In this document: one piece after another, positions 8,888 to 19,871 of the stretch
Numbering within the stretch: the first letter of the stretch is position 1
Layout: every line of letters begins with the position of its first letter
Assembly (NCBI RefSeq): GCF_014204815.1
Contig: NZ_JACHMC010000001.1
Coordinates: 558,001-622,000, forward strand
Origin: Micrococcus flavus
GTDB taxonomy: Bacteria; Actinomycetota; Actinomycetes; Actinomycetales; Micrococcaceae
Length of the DNA: 64,000 nt
Direction of reading: 5' to 3'
Made by a program: the position numbers and the translations under genes
Notes under the pieces: generated by a model
Told to the model about the DNA's origin: nothing
The model's input: only the letters and a program-made list of their open reading frames with translations
Databases searched by the model: none

Positions 8888-8947
8888 GGTGGTGGTCACG
8901 ACACGCCGTGAGGCTCGGACGGACTGCGGCGTGTCGTGACCTCAACC
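8888..8947. repeat. Palindromic repeat, copy 2, upstream of the DUF559 gene
   Basis: Arms 8888-8908 and 8927-8947 pair with two mismatches and share the core GTGGTCACGACACGC with the copy at 7569-7626. This copy lies between divergent transcription units, so a pure terminator role does not explain it. Confidence 0.7.
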
Positions 8948-9013
8948 GGGCCATGGACGGCCGGAGTCCGGGCAGGGGCCGACGCCGCCCCCGCGTCCGC
9001 CCACGGCGCACCT

Positions 9014-9086
9014 CTGGCAGTCGCTTGGTGCGAGTGCCAGAGCCGCGCTACAGTCGGATCTGGCACTCGGGGGTACCGGGTGCCAA
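9014..9086 (+). promoter_or_regulatory. groES promoter with two CIRCE (HrcA) operators
   Basis: CTGGCAGTC-N9-GAGTGCCAG at 9014-9040 and CTGGCACTC-N9-GGGTGCCAA at 9060-9086 match the CIRCE consensus TTAGCACTC-N9-GAGTGCTAA in GC-rich dress. A promoter with -35 TTGGTG (9025-9030) and -10 TACAGT (9049-9054), 18 bp apart, overlaps the first operator. HrcA would therefore block initiation. Confidence 0.8.
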
Positions 9087-9212
9087 GCCCGAGGACGGGC
9101 CCCGCGGCACCGCGACGACGCAGGGTCCCCGCACCGTGGCACCCCCGACAACGCGACCATGCGCGACGCCGGCCCCGCCCGCGTCCGCCGACGAACACAA
9201 GGAGTGTGCAGC

Positions 9213-9509
9213 ATGTCCGTCTCCATCAAGCCCCTCGAGGACCGCATCGTCGTCCGCCCGCTCGAGGCCGAGCAGACCACCGCCTCCGGCCTGGTCATCC
9301 CGGACACCGCCAAGGAGAAGCCGCAGGAGGGCCAGGTCGTGGCCGTGGGCCCGGGCCGCGTGGCCGAGAACGGCACCCGCGTGCCGGTGGACGTGGCCGA
9401 GGGCGACGTCGTCCTCTACTCCAAGTACGGCGGCACCGAGGTCAAGGTCGGCGGCGAGGAGTACCTCGTGCTCTCCGCCCGCGACGTGCTGGCCGTCGTC
9501 ACCAAGTGA
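9213..9509 (+). CDS. groES: Co-chaperonin GroES
   Basis: 98 residues, the heptameric lid of the GroEL chamber. [26 protein letters not shown] is the canonical beginning, the mobile loop lies around [16 protein letters not shown], and [28 protein letters not shown] is the conserved end. The ATG at 9213 follows an AAGGAG ribosome binding site at 8 nt spacing; the upstream in-frame start at 9159 lies in leader DNA. It is followed 95 bp later by groEL, and both are probably induced by heat through loss of HrcA binding at the two upstream CIRCE elements. Confidence 0.97.
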   Translation: MSVSIKPLEDRIVVRPLEAEQTTASGLVIPDTAKEKPQEGQVVAVGPGRVAENGTRVPVDVAEGDVVLYSKYGGTEVKVGGEEYLVLSARDVLAVVTK

Positions 9510-9574
9510 CCCGCGGCGTCGGGCCCGGGACCGGTCCACGGCCCGGGCCCGACGCGTCCGCCCCCCCGATCTGA

Positions 9575-11206
<1,632 letters not shown>

Positions 11207-11243
11207 CCCCGTCCCGGCCCGCCTGGGCCGGGGGTTCCCACTG

Positions 11244-11287
11244 ACGACGACGCCCGCACCTCCGCTGGGAGGTGCGGGCGTCGTCGT
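11244..11287 (+). terminator. Strong hairpin after groEL
   Basis: Perfect 20-bp stem (11244-11263 with 11268-11287) and a 4-nt loop; no U-run follows. The same 20-bp stem recurs at 13886-13929. Confidence 0.8.
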
Positions 11288-11418
11288 CGGTGCGGAGGGC
11301 GAGGGGGTGGGGCCTGGAGCCATTCACAGCATCATCTATGGGTGGGCTGGGGTGGTGATCGGATCGCGGGCCCACCCCCCCCTGCTCGCGCCGCACCCGC
11401 ACCGGCCACCGTCCGCCC

Positions 11419-11948
11419 GTCCGACCCCCCGCCGCGCGGTGACACAGGGCCTGGCGTGGTCCGTCCCCGCCGTCGCAGCCGTGGCGTCGGCCCCGCTCGC
11501 CGCCGCCTCACCGGTGCGGTGCCCGGCCGCTCCTCGGCGCGGGTGCGGGCAAGGACGACACAGCGGACATGGTCACGTCCGTGCCCGGGTCGCCGATCGC
11601 CTCACCTCCTGGCGTGGAGATCTGCGCCAGGCGGGTCTCGGTGCCCAGCCTGAAGCCCTCCTCCGCATCCATCCGCGCTCCGAGCGCGAAGGTCACCGAG
11701 GACTGCCTCGACTACGACGGCGTCAAGACGGCGGTGACCCCGGCGATCGCGTTCAGCGGCCCCGAGCTGGCCGGAGCCGCACCCTGGAACACCGATGGGA
11801 GGGCATACACCCTGCAGGGAGGATCCCTGGCCCGGACCCTGGGGGCACCCTCTGCTCGGGCTCCGTGGGCAACGACATCTCCTCGACCTTCCCGCCCAAC
11901 GCGGGTGGTGGACGGGGCGCCGACGCGGGACACCACGGGACCTTCTGA
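11419..11948 (+). pseudogene. Decayed gene for an exported protein
   Basis: The only gene-like content between 11292 and 12065. A frame beginning near 11419 encodes PTPRRAVTQGLAWSVPAVAA followed by VASAPLAAAS, a typical actinobacterial signal peptide with twin Arg and an Ala-rich cleavage region. Downstream, protein-like stretches sit in different frames: EDCLDYDGVKTAVTPAIAFS (about 11700-11760) in one and GTLCSGSVGNDISSTFPPNA in another. This looks like one secreted-protein gene broken by at least two frameshifts. No intact frame covers it, and I cannot name the ancestor. A degenerate copy of the groEL-type terminator arms follows at about 11965-12010. Confidence 0.5.
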
Positions 11949-12065
11949 CCCCACGCCGACGACCACCGACGACGTCGCCCGCACCTCCGCTCGGGGGTGG
12001 CGGCGTCCTCGTGCGCCGCAGGTCATGGCGGAGGGTGCATGGGGAGCGCTGGCGACGCTCTGAGG

Positions 12066-13872
12066 ATGGACACTCCACCGCACCCCACCTCCGACCGCGC
12101 ACCGGAGGGCTCCGGTCCGGCCGTCCCCCCGCACGCGGCGCCGTCGCGCACCCGCCTGCGCCGCTTCGTCCGCGAGATCACCTACCCGCACGACATCCAC
12201 CCGGCCCTCGTGCCCGGCGTCTCCATCGAGGACCAGAGGGTCCGGTACGGCGTGGACAAGGTGATCCTCGTCGTCGTCGGGGCCCTGATCCTCGGTTTCG
12301 TGGCGTGGGGCGTCACCCGACCCGACGACGTCCTGTCCGTGTCCAGCGCCGCCCTGTCCTGGGTCATGGCGAACCTCGGCTGGGTGTTCTCCCTGCTCGC
12401 GATCGGCCTGGTCGTGTTCCTGCTGGTCGTCGCCTTCTCTCGCTACGGGCACATCACCCTGGGCCTGGACGGCGAGAAGCCGGAGTACTCCACGGCCTCC
12501 TGGGCGGCCATGCTGTTCGCCGCCGGCATCGGCATCGGCATCATCTTCTTCGGCCCGTACGAGCCCCTGTCCTTCTACCTCGCCCCGCGCCCCGGCTCCG
12601 CCGAGCCGGCCAGCGACGCGGCCGTGACGGGCGCCCTGGCCCAGTCGGCCATGCACTGGGGCGTCCACGCGTGGGCCATCTACGCCGTCGTCGGCCTCTC
12701 CGTGGCCTACGTGTCGTATCGACGTGGCCGCGTGCCGCTCATGAGCTCGATCCTCAGGCCGCTGTTCGGGCAGGGCGACCGCACCGACTCGATCATCGCG
12801 CGCCTGATCGACTCCATGGCCATCATCGCGCGACCCTGTTCGGCACCGCGGCCTCCCTCAGCATCCGCTGGCTCTCCAACGTCAACATGATGCTGGCCTG
12901 GCGCTCGCCGTCTTCTTCTTCGTGGCCGGCCCCACCGCCTTCCTGCTGAACGTCATCCCCGGCGTCCTCATGGACTACCTGGGCCAGGCGCCGGACATGC
13001 TGGGCGCCAACATGTCCGAGGGCCCGGAGATGCAGGCGTTCCTGTCCGGCTGGACCGTCTTCTACTGGGCCTGGTGGGTGAGCTGGGCGCCGTTCGTGGG
13101 CGTGTTCACCGCCAAGATCTCCCGCGGGCGCACCATCCGCCAGTTCGTCCTCGGCGCGCTCTTCATCCCGGCGTCGGTCATCATCGCGGCGTTCACGATC
13201 ATCGGCGGCACCACCATCTGGCTGCAGCGCGAGCGGGGCGTGATCGCTCCGGACGGGACGGTGGACACGATGCCCGCTCCGGCCGAGATCTTCTGGACGG
13301 TGCTGGACCAGCTCCCGGCCGCCCAGTCCATCGCCCCCGTGGTGATGGTCATGCTCGCGATCTTCTTCATCACCACGGCCGACTCGGCCTCGCTGGTGAA
13401 CTCGCAGCTGTCCCAGAAGGGCGACCCGAAGCCCCGTCGGATGATCACCGCGTTCTGGGCCGTGTGCATGGCGGGCATCGCCGTCGTCATGCTGCTCACC
13501 GGCGGCGACACCGCTCTCGCCGGCCTGCAGAACCTCATCACGGTGACGGCCCTGCCGTTCGCCGTGGTGATCGTGCTGATGGCCGTCGCCCTGTTCCGCG
13601 AGCTGCGGCACGACCCGCAGGCCATCCGCGAGCAGTACGAGCACGCGGCGCTGCAGAAGGCCGTGCGCCACGGCATCGAGGACCACGGCGACGACTTCAC
13701 GCTCGCGGTCGAGCCGGTGCCCACCGGCAGCCAGTACGCCGTGGGCGCGGAGTTCGACTCCGCCGCTGCCGAACTCACCGACTGGTATCGGCGCACGGAC
13801 GAGGACGGCAACCCGGTGGCGTACGACTACAGCACGGGTGAGTACCTGGACGAGGACGACCGGCCCCGCTGA
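12066..13872 (+). pseudogene. BCCT-family (betaine/choline/carnitine) transporter, frameshifted with internal deletion
   Basis: The two halves of one BCCT transporter lie in different frames. The first (from ATG 12066) reads through helices such as YSTASWAAMLFAAGIGIGII to IARLIDSMAIIA near 12827. A 2-bp insertion then moves the frame to ATLFGTAASLS, and homology jumps directly to IRWLSNVNMMLA. A C. glutamicum BetP-like protein would have about 46 more residues there (QIGAGL... through ...SGVGKG). A second shift near 12897 restores VFFFVAGPTAFLLNVIPG and a normal C-terminal half ending at 13872. BCCT carriers import osmoprotectants; this copy should be non-functional because transmembrane sequence is lost. 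The frameshifts alone could be sequencing error, but the missing codons could not. Confidence 0.85.
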
Positions 13873-13885
13873 CCCCTCACCGCAG

Positions 13886-13929
13886 ACGACGACGCCCGCA
13901 CCTCCGCCTGGAGGTGCGGGCGTCGTCGT
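13886..13929. terminator. Bidirectional terminator hairpin
   Basis: Perfect 20-bp stem (13886-13905 with 13910-13929), identical in sequence to the stem after groEL, placed between convergent genes. Confidence 0.8.
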
Positions 13930-13952
13930 GTCCCGTGGGGCGTCGGGCCGTC

Positions 13953-15428
13953 TCAGCCCCGTGGGCCCACCGCGGGGGTGCCGACGAGCTCCTCGCGGGA
14001 GTCGGTCACGCGGGCGGCGCGGGCCTCGACGATCTCCTCCTCGTCCTCGCCCATGATGTCGACGCGCTCGGCGTCGTAGCGGGCCTGGTCGAGGATGCCC
14101 TCCTGCTTGGCCACGAGGGCGGGCACGAGCGCCTGGCCGGCCACGTTGGTGGCGGTGCGGCCCATGTCCACGATCGGGTCGACGGCGAGCAGCAGCGCCA
14201 GGCCCTCGAGCGGCAGGCCGGCGGTGGAGAGGGTGAGGGTGAGCATCACGGTGGCGCCGGTGGTGCCGGCGGTCGCGGCGGAGCCGAGCACGGAGACGAG
14301 CACCACGAGGGCGTACTGGCCCAGGCTCATCTCGATCCCGTAGAACTGGGCCACGAACACGGCCGCGATGGCCGGGTAGATGGCGGCGCAGCCGTCCATC
14401 TTGGTGGTGGAGCCCAGCGGGACGGCGAACGCCGCGTAGCCGGTGGGGACGCCGAAGTTCCGCTCGGCCACCCGCTGGGTGACCGGCAGGGTGCCGATCG
14501 AGGAGCGGGACACGAAGCCCAGCTGGAATGCGGGCCACACGCCGGTGAAGAACTGCCTCACGGACAGGCCGTGCAGACGGGCCAGCACCGGGTACACCAC
14601 GAGCATGACGAGGGCCAGCCCCACGTAGATCGCCACCACGAACTTCGCGAGCGTGCCCATCGTGGACCAGCCGTAGGAGGCCACGGCGTTGCCCAGCAGG
14701 CCGACGGTGCCGATCGGCGCGAGGCGGATGATCCACCAGAGGACCTTCTGGATGACCGCCAGCACGGAGCGGGAGAAGGCGAGGAACGGCTCGGCCTTCG
14801 CGCCCACCTTGAGCGCGGCGACGCCCACGGCGATCGCGATCACGAGCACCTGCAGGACGTTGAAGGTGGGGGAGGCGGCCACGGCGCCGGCGTCGTCCAC
14901 GGTGGTCTTCACGGTCAGGCCGGCGAAGTTGGCGGGGACCATGGAGGTCAGGAAGTCGAGCCACCCGACGTCCCGGGCCTGGTACGAGGCCGGGGCGGAC
15001 TGCCCGGTGCCCACACCGGGCTGCATCACGACGCCGACGGCCAGGCCGATCAGCACCGCGATCAGGCTGGTGATCGCGAACCACAGCAGCGTCTTCGCGG
15101 CCAGGCGGGCCGCGTTCGTCACCTGCGCCAGGTTGGCGATCGACGCGACGACGGCGAAGAAGACCAGCGGGATGACCGCGGCCTTCAGGAGGCTGATGTA
15201 GACGGAGCCGATGAGCGCGAGGGTCTCGCCGAGCGCGGTCGGGGTGTCGGGGGTGTGGCCCATCGAGCGGGCGGCGAGGCCGAGGACGAGGCCCAGGACG
15301 AGGGCGGCGACGATCTGCCAGCCGAAGTTGCCGGTCCAGCCCGGCAGGCGGCGCCGGCGCGGGGCGGGGACCCCACCGACGGGGGCATCGACCGCGGCGG
15401 CCGGGGAGGGGGAGGGATGGGAGCTCAT
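13953..15428 (-). CDS. Dicarboxylate/amino acid:cation symporter (DAACS family)
   Basis: 491 residues, membrane carrier coupling Na+ or H+ to uptake of glutamate, aspartate or C4-dicarboxylates. Family hallmarks are the serine-rich hairpin FVSRSSIGTLPVT, the VPLGSTTKMDGCAAIYP segment, the GTTGATVMLTLTLSTAGLP hairpin and VDPIVDMGRTATNVAGQAL near the C-terminus with the substrate-binding Asp/Arg pattern. The ATG at 15428 is chosen because the protein begins like relatives there and TACCCT lies 6 nt upstream; the frame extends to 15506 without support. It is convergent with the broken BCCT transporter gene, with a shared terminator between them. Confidence 0.88.
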   Translation of the reverse strand: MSSHPSPSPAAAVDAPVGGVPAPRRRRLPGWTGNFGWQIVAALVLGLVLGLAARSMGHTPDTPTALGETLALIGSVYISLLKAAVIPLVFFAVVASIANLAQVTNAARLAAKTLLWFAITSLIAVLIGLAVGVVMQPGVGTGQSAPASYQARDVGWLDFLTSMVPANFAGLTVKTTVDDAGAVAASPTFNVLQVLVIAIAVGVAALKVGAKAEPFLAFSRSVLAVIQKVLWWIIRLAPIGTVGLLGNAVASYGWSTMGTLAKFVVAIYVGLALVMLVVYPVLARLHGLSVRQFFTGVWPAFQLGFVSRSSIGTLPVTQRVAERNFGVPTGYAAFAVPLGSTTKMDGCAAIYPAIAAVFVAQFYGIEMSLGQYALVVLVSVLGSAATAGTTGATVMLTLTLSTAGLPLEGLALLLAVDPIVDMGRTATNVAGQALVPALVAKQEGILDQARYDAERVDIMGEDEEEIVEARAARVTDSREELVGTPAVGPRG

Positions 15429-15434
15429 CCCGCG

Positions 15435-15440
15435 AGGGTA
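15435..15440 (-). promoter_or_regulatory. Putative leaderless -10 of the symporter gene
   Basis: TACCCT on the minus strand ends 6 nt before the ATG at 15428. Confidence 0.4.
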
Positions 15441-15494
15441 GGCGGACCCGTAACAGGTGTCGGAATCCAATGTCGAACCATGACGTCGGTGTGA

Positions 15495-17102
<1,608 letters not shown>

Positions 17103-17129
17103 GCGCCCTCGCCGGGACCCCGCGACCCC

Positions 17130-17165
17130 GCCCCCGCGCCCTCCCTCGGGAGGCGCGGGGGCGGC
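17130..17165 (+). terminator. Hairpin after guaB
   Basis: GC-rich inverted repeat (about 17130-17146 with 17149-17165) with a single-base bulge, 27 bp after the guaB stop. Confidence 0.65.
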
Positions 17166-17197
17166 GTCGTCCTCGGTGACGTGTCCGGGCCCTGGGA

Positions 17198-17203
17198 TAG
17201 GCT
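17198..17203 (+). promoter_or_regulatory. Putative leaderless -10 of guaB3
   Basis: TAGGCT followed by 6 nt and the GTG at 17210; no ribosome binding site is visible. Confidence 0.5.
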
Positions 17204-17209
17204 GACCGG

Positions 17210-18346
17210 GTGACGAACCAGATCGAGATCGGACGAGGCAAGCGCGGCCGCCGGGCCTATTCCTTCGACGACGTCTCCGTGGTGCCCGCCCGGCGCACGC
17301 GGGACCCGAGAGACGTGAACCTGTCCTGGCGCATCGACGCGTACACGTTCGACATGCCCGTGATCGGCGCGCCGATGGACTCCGTGATGAGCCCGGCCAC
17401 CGCCATCGCCCTCGGCCGCCTCGGAGGCCTCGGCGTGCTCAACCTCGAGGGCCTCTGGACGCGGCACGAGGACCCGGAGCCGCTGCTGGAGGAGATCGCC
17501 GCGCTCGACGCCCAGCCCGGCAGCCCGGAGATCACCCGCCGCCTGCAGGAGATCTACGCCGCGCCCATCCGCGCCGAGCTGATCACGGAGCGCCTCGCGC
17601 AGATCCGTGAGGCGGGCGTCGTGGTGGCCGGCTCGCTCACGCCGCAGCACACGCAGCAGTTCTACAAGACCGTGCTGGCGGCGGGCGTGGACCTGTTCGT
17701 CATCCGCGGCACCACCGTGTCCGCCGAGCACGTCGCGGAGACCCAGGAGCCCCTGGACCTCAAGCGGTTCATCTACGAGCTGGACGTCCCCGTGATCGTG
17801 GGCGGCGCGGCCGGCTACACCCCGGCGCTGCACCTGATGCGCACCGGCGCCGCGGGCGTGCTGGTGGGCTTCGGCGGCGGCGCCTCGAGCACCACCCGTC
17901 GCACCATGGGCATCCGCGTGCCCATGGCCACGGCCGTGGCGGACACCGCCGAGGCGCGGCGCGACTACATGGACGAGTCCGGCGGGCGGTACGTCCACGT
18001 GATCGCCGACGGCGGCGTGGGCACCTCCGGCGAGATCGTCAAGGCCCTGGCCATGGGGGCGGACGCCGTGGTGCTCGGCGGGGCGCTGGCGCGCGCCACG
18101 GAGGCCCCCGGCCGCGGCTGGCACTGGGGCCTCGAGGCCGCCCACCCCGAGCTGCCGCGCGGGCACCGCACGCGTGTCGGCCAGGTCGGCCCGCTCGAGG
18201 AGGTCCTGTGGGGGCCGGGCCACCACACCGACGGCACCTCCAACCTGATGGGCGCCCTCAAGCGGGCCATGGCCACGTCCGGGTACACCGAGCTCAAAGA
18301 CTTCCAGAAGGTGGAGGTGCTCGTCACCCCCGCCGGGGCCTCCTGA
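17210..18346 (+). CDS. guaB3: GuaB3 family IMP dehydrogenase-related protein
   Basis: 378 residues, a CBS-less paralogue of IMPDH found throughout actinobacteria and cyanobacteria. IGAPMDSVMSPATAIALGRL and IADGGVGTSGEIVKALAMGADAVVLG are the shared barrel motifs. Where IMPDH has the cysteine loop GSICTT, this protein reads GFGGGASSTTRRTMG with no cysteine, so it should not catalyse the IMPDH reaction by the standard mechanism. Work on some family members has pointed to GMP reductase-like activity, but I cannot tell for this one. GTG start; 3-bp gap to the SURF1 gene suggests co-transcription. Confidence 0.92.
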   Translation: MTNQIEIGRGKRGRRAYSFDDVSVVPARRTRDPRDVNLSWRIDAYTFDMPVIGAPMDSVMSPATAIALGRLGGLGVLNLEGLWTRHEDPEPLLEEIAALDAQPGSPEITRRLQEIYAAPIRAELITERLAQIREAGVVVAGSLTPQHTQQFYKTVLAAGVDLFVIRGTTVSAEHVAETQEPLDLKRFIYELDVPVIVGGAAGYTPALHLMRTGAAGVLVGFGGGASSTTRRTMGIRVPMATAVADTAEARRDYMDESGGRYVHVIADGGVGTSGEIVKALAMGADAVVLGGALARATEAPGRGWHWGLEAAHPELPRGHRTRVGQVGPLEEVLWGPGHHTDGTSNLMGALKRAMATSGYTELKDFQKVEVLVTPAGAS

Positions 18347-18349
18347 GCC

Positions 18350-19276
18350 GTGCTCCGCACCGCGCTCAAGCCCGTCTGGCTCCTCAGCCTGCTGTTGGCC
18401 CTGGTGGCCGCCACGGTGTTCGTGCTGCTGTCCCGGTGGCAGTTCCAGGCGGCGGAGACCAACGCCCCGCCGCCCCGGTCCCAGACGGAGAACGCCGTGC
18501 CCCTGACCTCCCACCTGCGCCCCGGCGAACCGCTCACGGCCGCGGCGGCGGACCAGGTGGTCACCGCCCGCGGCGAGTTCCTCCCCGGGACGGACGTGCT
18601 GGTCGGCCCGCGCCTGTCCGAGGGGCGGGAGGGCTGGTGGACCGTCACCGCCTTCCGGGTGGCCGACGCCCCCGGCGCGCAGACGATCCCCGTGGTGCGC
18701 GGCTGGTCCGCGGCCGCGGACGTCGTGGACCCGGCCCCGGCCGGTGAGGTCACCGTGGCCGGGCGCCTGCTGCCGCCGGACGGCCCCCTGCCCCGCTCGG
18801 ACGACGCCGGCGACACCGCCGGCCGCCCGGCGTACGCCACGCTCTCCCCGGGTCAGCTCGTGAACGTGTGGGACGTCCCGTCGTACGCCGCCTTCGTGGC
18901 CGCGTTCGCGGTCACCGACGCCGCGGGTGCCGAGGTGGGCGCCCGGGCGGCCGAGGGCGGACTCGAGCCGGTGTGGGTGGCTCCCCAGCCGGAGGAGACC
19001 CAGGTCATCTGGCTCAACGTCTTCTACGGTGTCGAGTGGGTGCTCTTCGCCGGCTTCGCCCTGTTCCTCTGGTGGCGCTTCGTCCGGGACGACCACCAGC
19101 GGGAGCTGCGCGAGGCCGAGCTGGACGAGGAGTGGGCGGCGCGCTGGCGCGCCGAGGAGCTCGCCCGGCGTCGGGAGGAGGCCCGCCTCCGCAAGGAGGA
19201 GGCGCGCCGCGCCTACGCCGCGGCACACCGCACGCAGGACGGGCCCGAGGGCCCGAGGAAGGAGTCCCGGCCATGA
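18350..19276 (+). CDS. SURF1-family cytochrome oxidase biogenesis protein
   Basis: 308 residues. SURF1 proteins assist haem a insertion during cytochrome c oxidase assembly in the membrane. The typical topology is visible: one N-terminal helix (VWLLSLLLALVAATVFVLLSRWQF, with the conserved RWQ), an external domain, and a second helix (VEWVLFAGFALFLWWRFVRDD) followed by a charged Glu/Arg-rich cytoplasmic tail. The external part contains GREGWWTVTAFRV and IPVVRGW, matching family motifs. Starts at a GTG 3 bp after the guaB3 stop; its own stop overlaps the next ATG (ATGA), so the three genes probably form an operon. Confidence 0.85.
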   Translation: MLRTALKPVWLLSLLLALVAATVFVLLSRWQFQAAETNAPPPRSQTENAVPLTSHLRPGEPLTAAAADQVVTARGEFLPGTDVLVGPRLSEGREGWWTVTAFRVADAPGAQTIPVVRGWSAAADVVDPAPAGEVTVAGRLLPPDGPLPRSDDAGDTAGRPAYATLSPGQLVNVWDVPSYAAFVAAFAVTDAAGAEVGARAAEGGLEPVWVAPQPEETQVIWLNVFYGVEWVLFAGFALFLWWRFVRDDHQRELREAELDEEWAARWRAEELARRREEARLRKEEARRAYAAAHRTQDGPEGPRKESRP

Positions 19277-19830
19277 CCGGATCGCATCCCCGCCCCGAGG
19301 CGGGCACCCCCGTGGACCCCGACACGCTGCCGGACCCCGAGGACATCACCGAGGCCGACCTGCCCGCGCCGCCGCCGCGGCCCGGCCGGGAACGACGCCG
19401 GTTCGCCGGCACGCAGCAGCAGATCCGCTCCGCCACGCGCCTGTACGTGGTGTGCTCGTGGATCACCGGCGTCATGCTCCTGCTCCTGGTGGCGGAGATG
19501 GTCTTCAAGTACGGCCTCGGGACGGAGCTGTACGCCGGGGGCACCACGGTGGACGGGGTGCCCAACACCCTGGGGCTGCACCCCGAGGACTCCGTCACCG
19601 GCGGCGTGAACCTGTCCCTGCTCATCCTGATCGCCCACGGCTGGATGTACGTGCTGTATCTGCTCGCGTGCTTCCGCCTGTGGTCCCTCATGCGGTGGTC
19701 CCCGATGCGCCTGCTCGCGATGGCCGGCGGCGGCGTGGTGCCGTTCCTGTCGTTCATCGTGGAGAAGCGGATCACCCGCGTCGTGCGCGAGGAGATCGCC
19801 CGCCACCCCGAGGCCGCGCGGCGCTACTGA
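19273..19830 (+). CDS. DUF3817 membrane protein
   Basis: 185 residues with a hydrophilic acidic/proline-rich N-terminus (about 45 residues) and three or four hydrophobic segments: YVVCSWITGVMLLLLVAEMV, LSLLILIAHGWMYVLYLLAC and MRLLAMAGGGVVPFLSFIVE. The last runs into the conserved VEKRITRVVREE that marks DUF3817. The function is unknown; the family is often encoded beside cytochrome oxidase assembly or guaA genes in actinobacteria, as here. Start ATG overlaps the SURF1 stop by 4 bp. Confidence 0.82.
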   Translation: MTGSHPRPEAGTPVDPDTLPDPEDITEADLPAPPPRPGRERRRFAGTQQQIRSATRLYVVCSWITGVMLLLLVAEMVFKYGLGTELYAGGTTVDGVPNTLGLHPEDSVTGGVNLSLLILIAHGWMYVLYLLACFRLWSLMRWSPMRLLAMAGGGVVPFLSFIVEKRITRVVREEIARHPEAARRY

Positions 19831-19859
19831 CGGCCCGACGGCCCGCGGCGGGGCTCGTC

Positions 19860-19865
19860 TATCCT
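19860..19865 (+). promoter_or_regulatory. Putative leaderless -10 of guaA
   Basis: TATCCT, then 6 nt to the GTG at 19872. Confidence 0.5.
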
Positions 19866-19871
19866 TGACGG

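Noticed and set aside
7676-8899. Longer start (GTG/ATG near 8899) for the DUF559 gene
   Set aside because: The extra 72 codons are low-complexity and would overlap the palindrome; the ATG at 8683 gives a family-like N-terminus.
11307-11948. A single 213-codon gene after groEL
   Set aside because: Only its signal peptide looks real; the remainder is Arg/Gly-rich shadow while coding-like segments lie in other frames, so it is recorded as a pseudogene.
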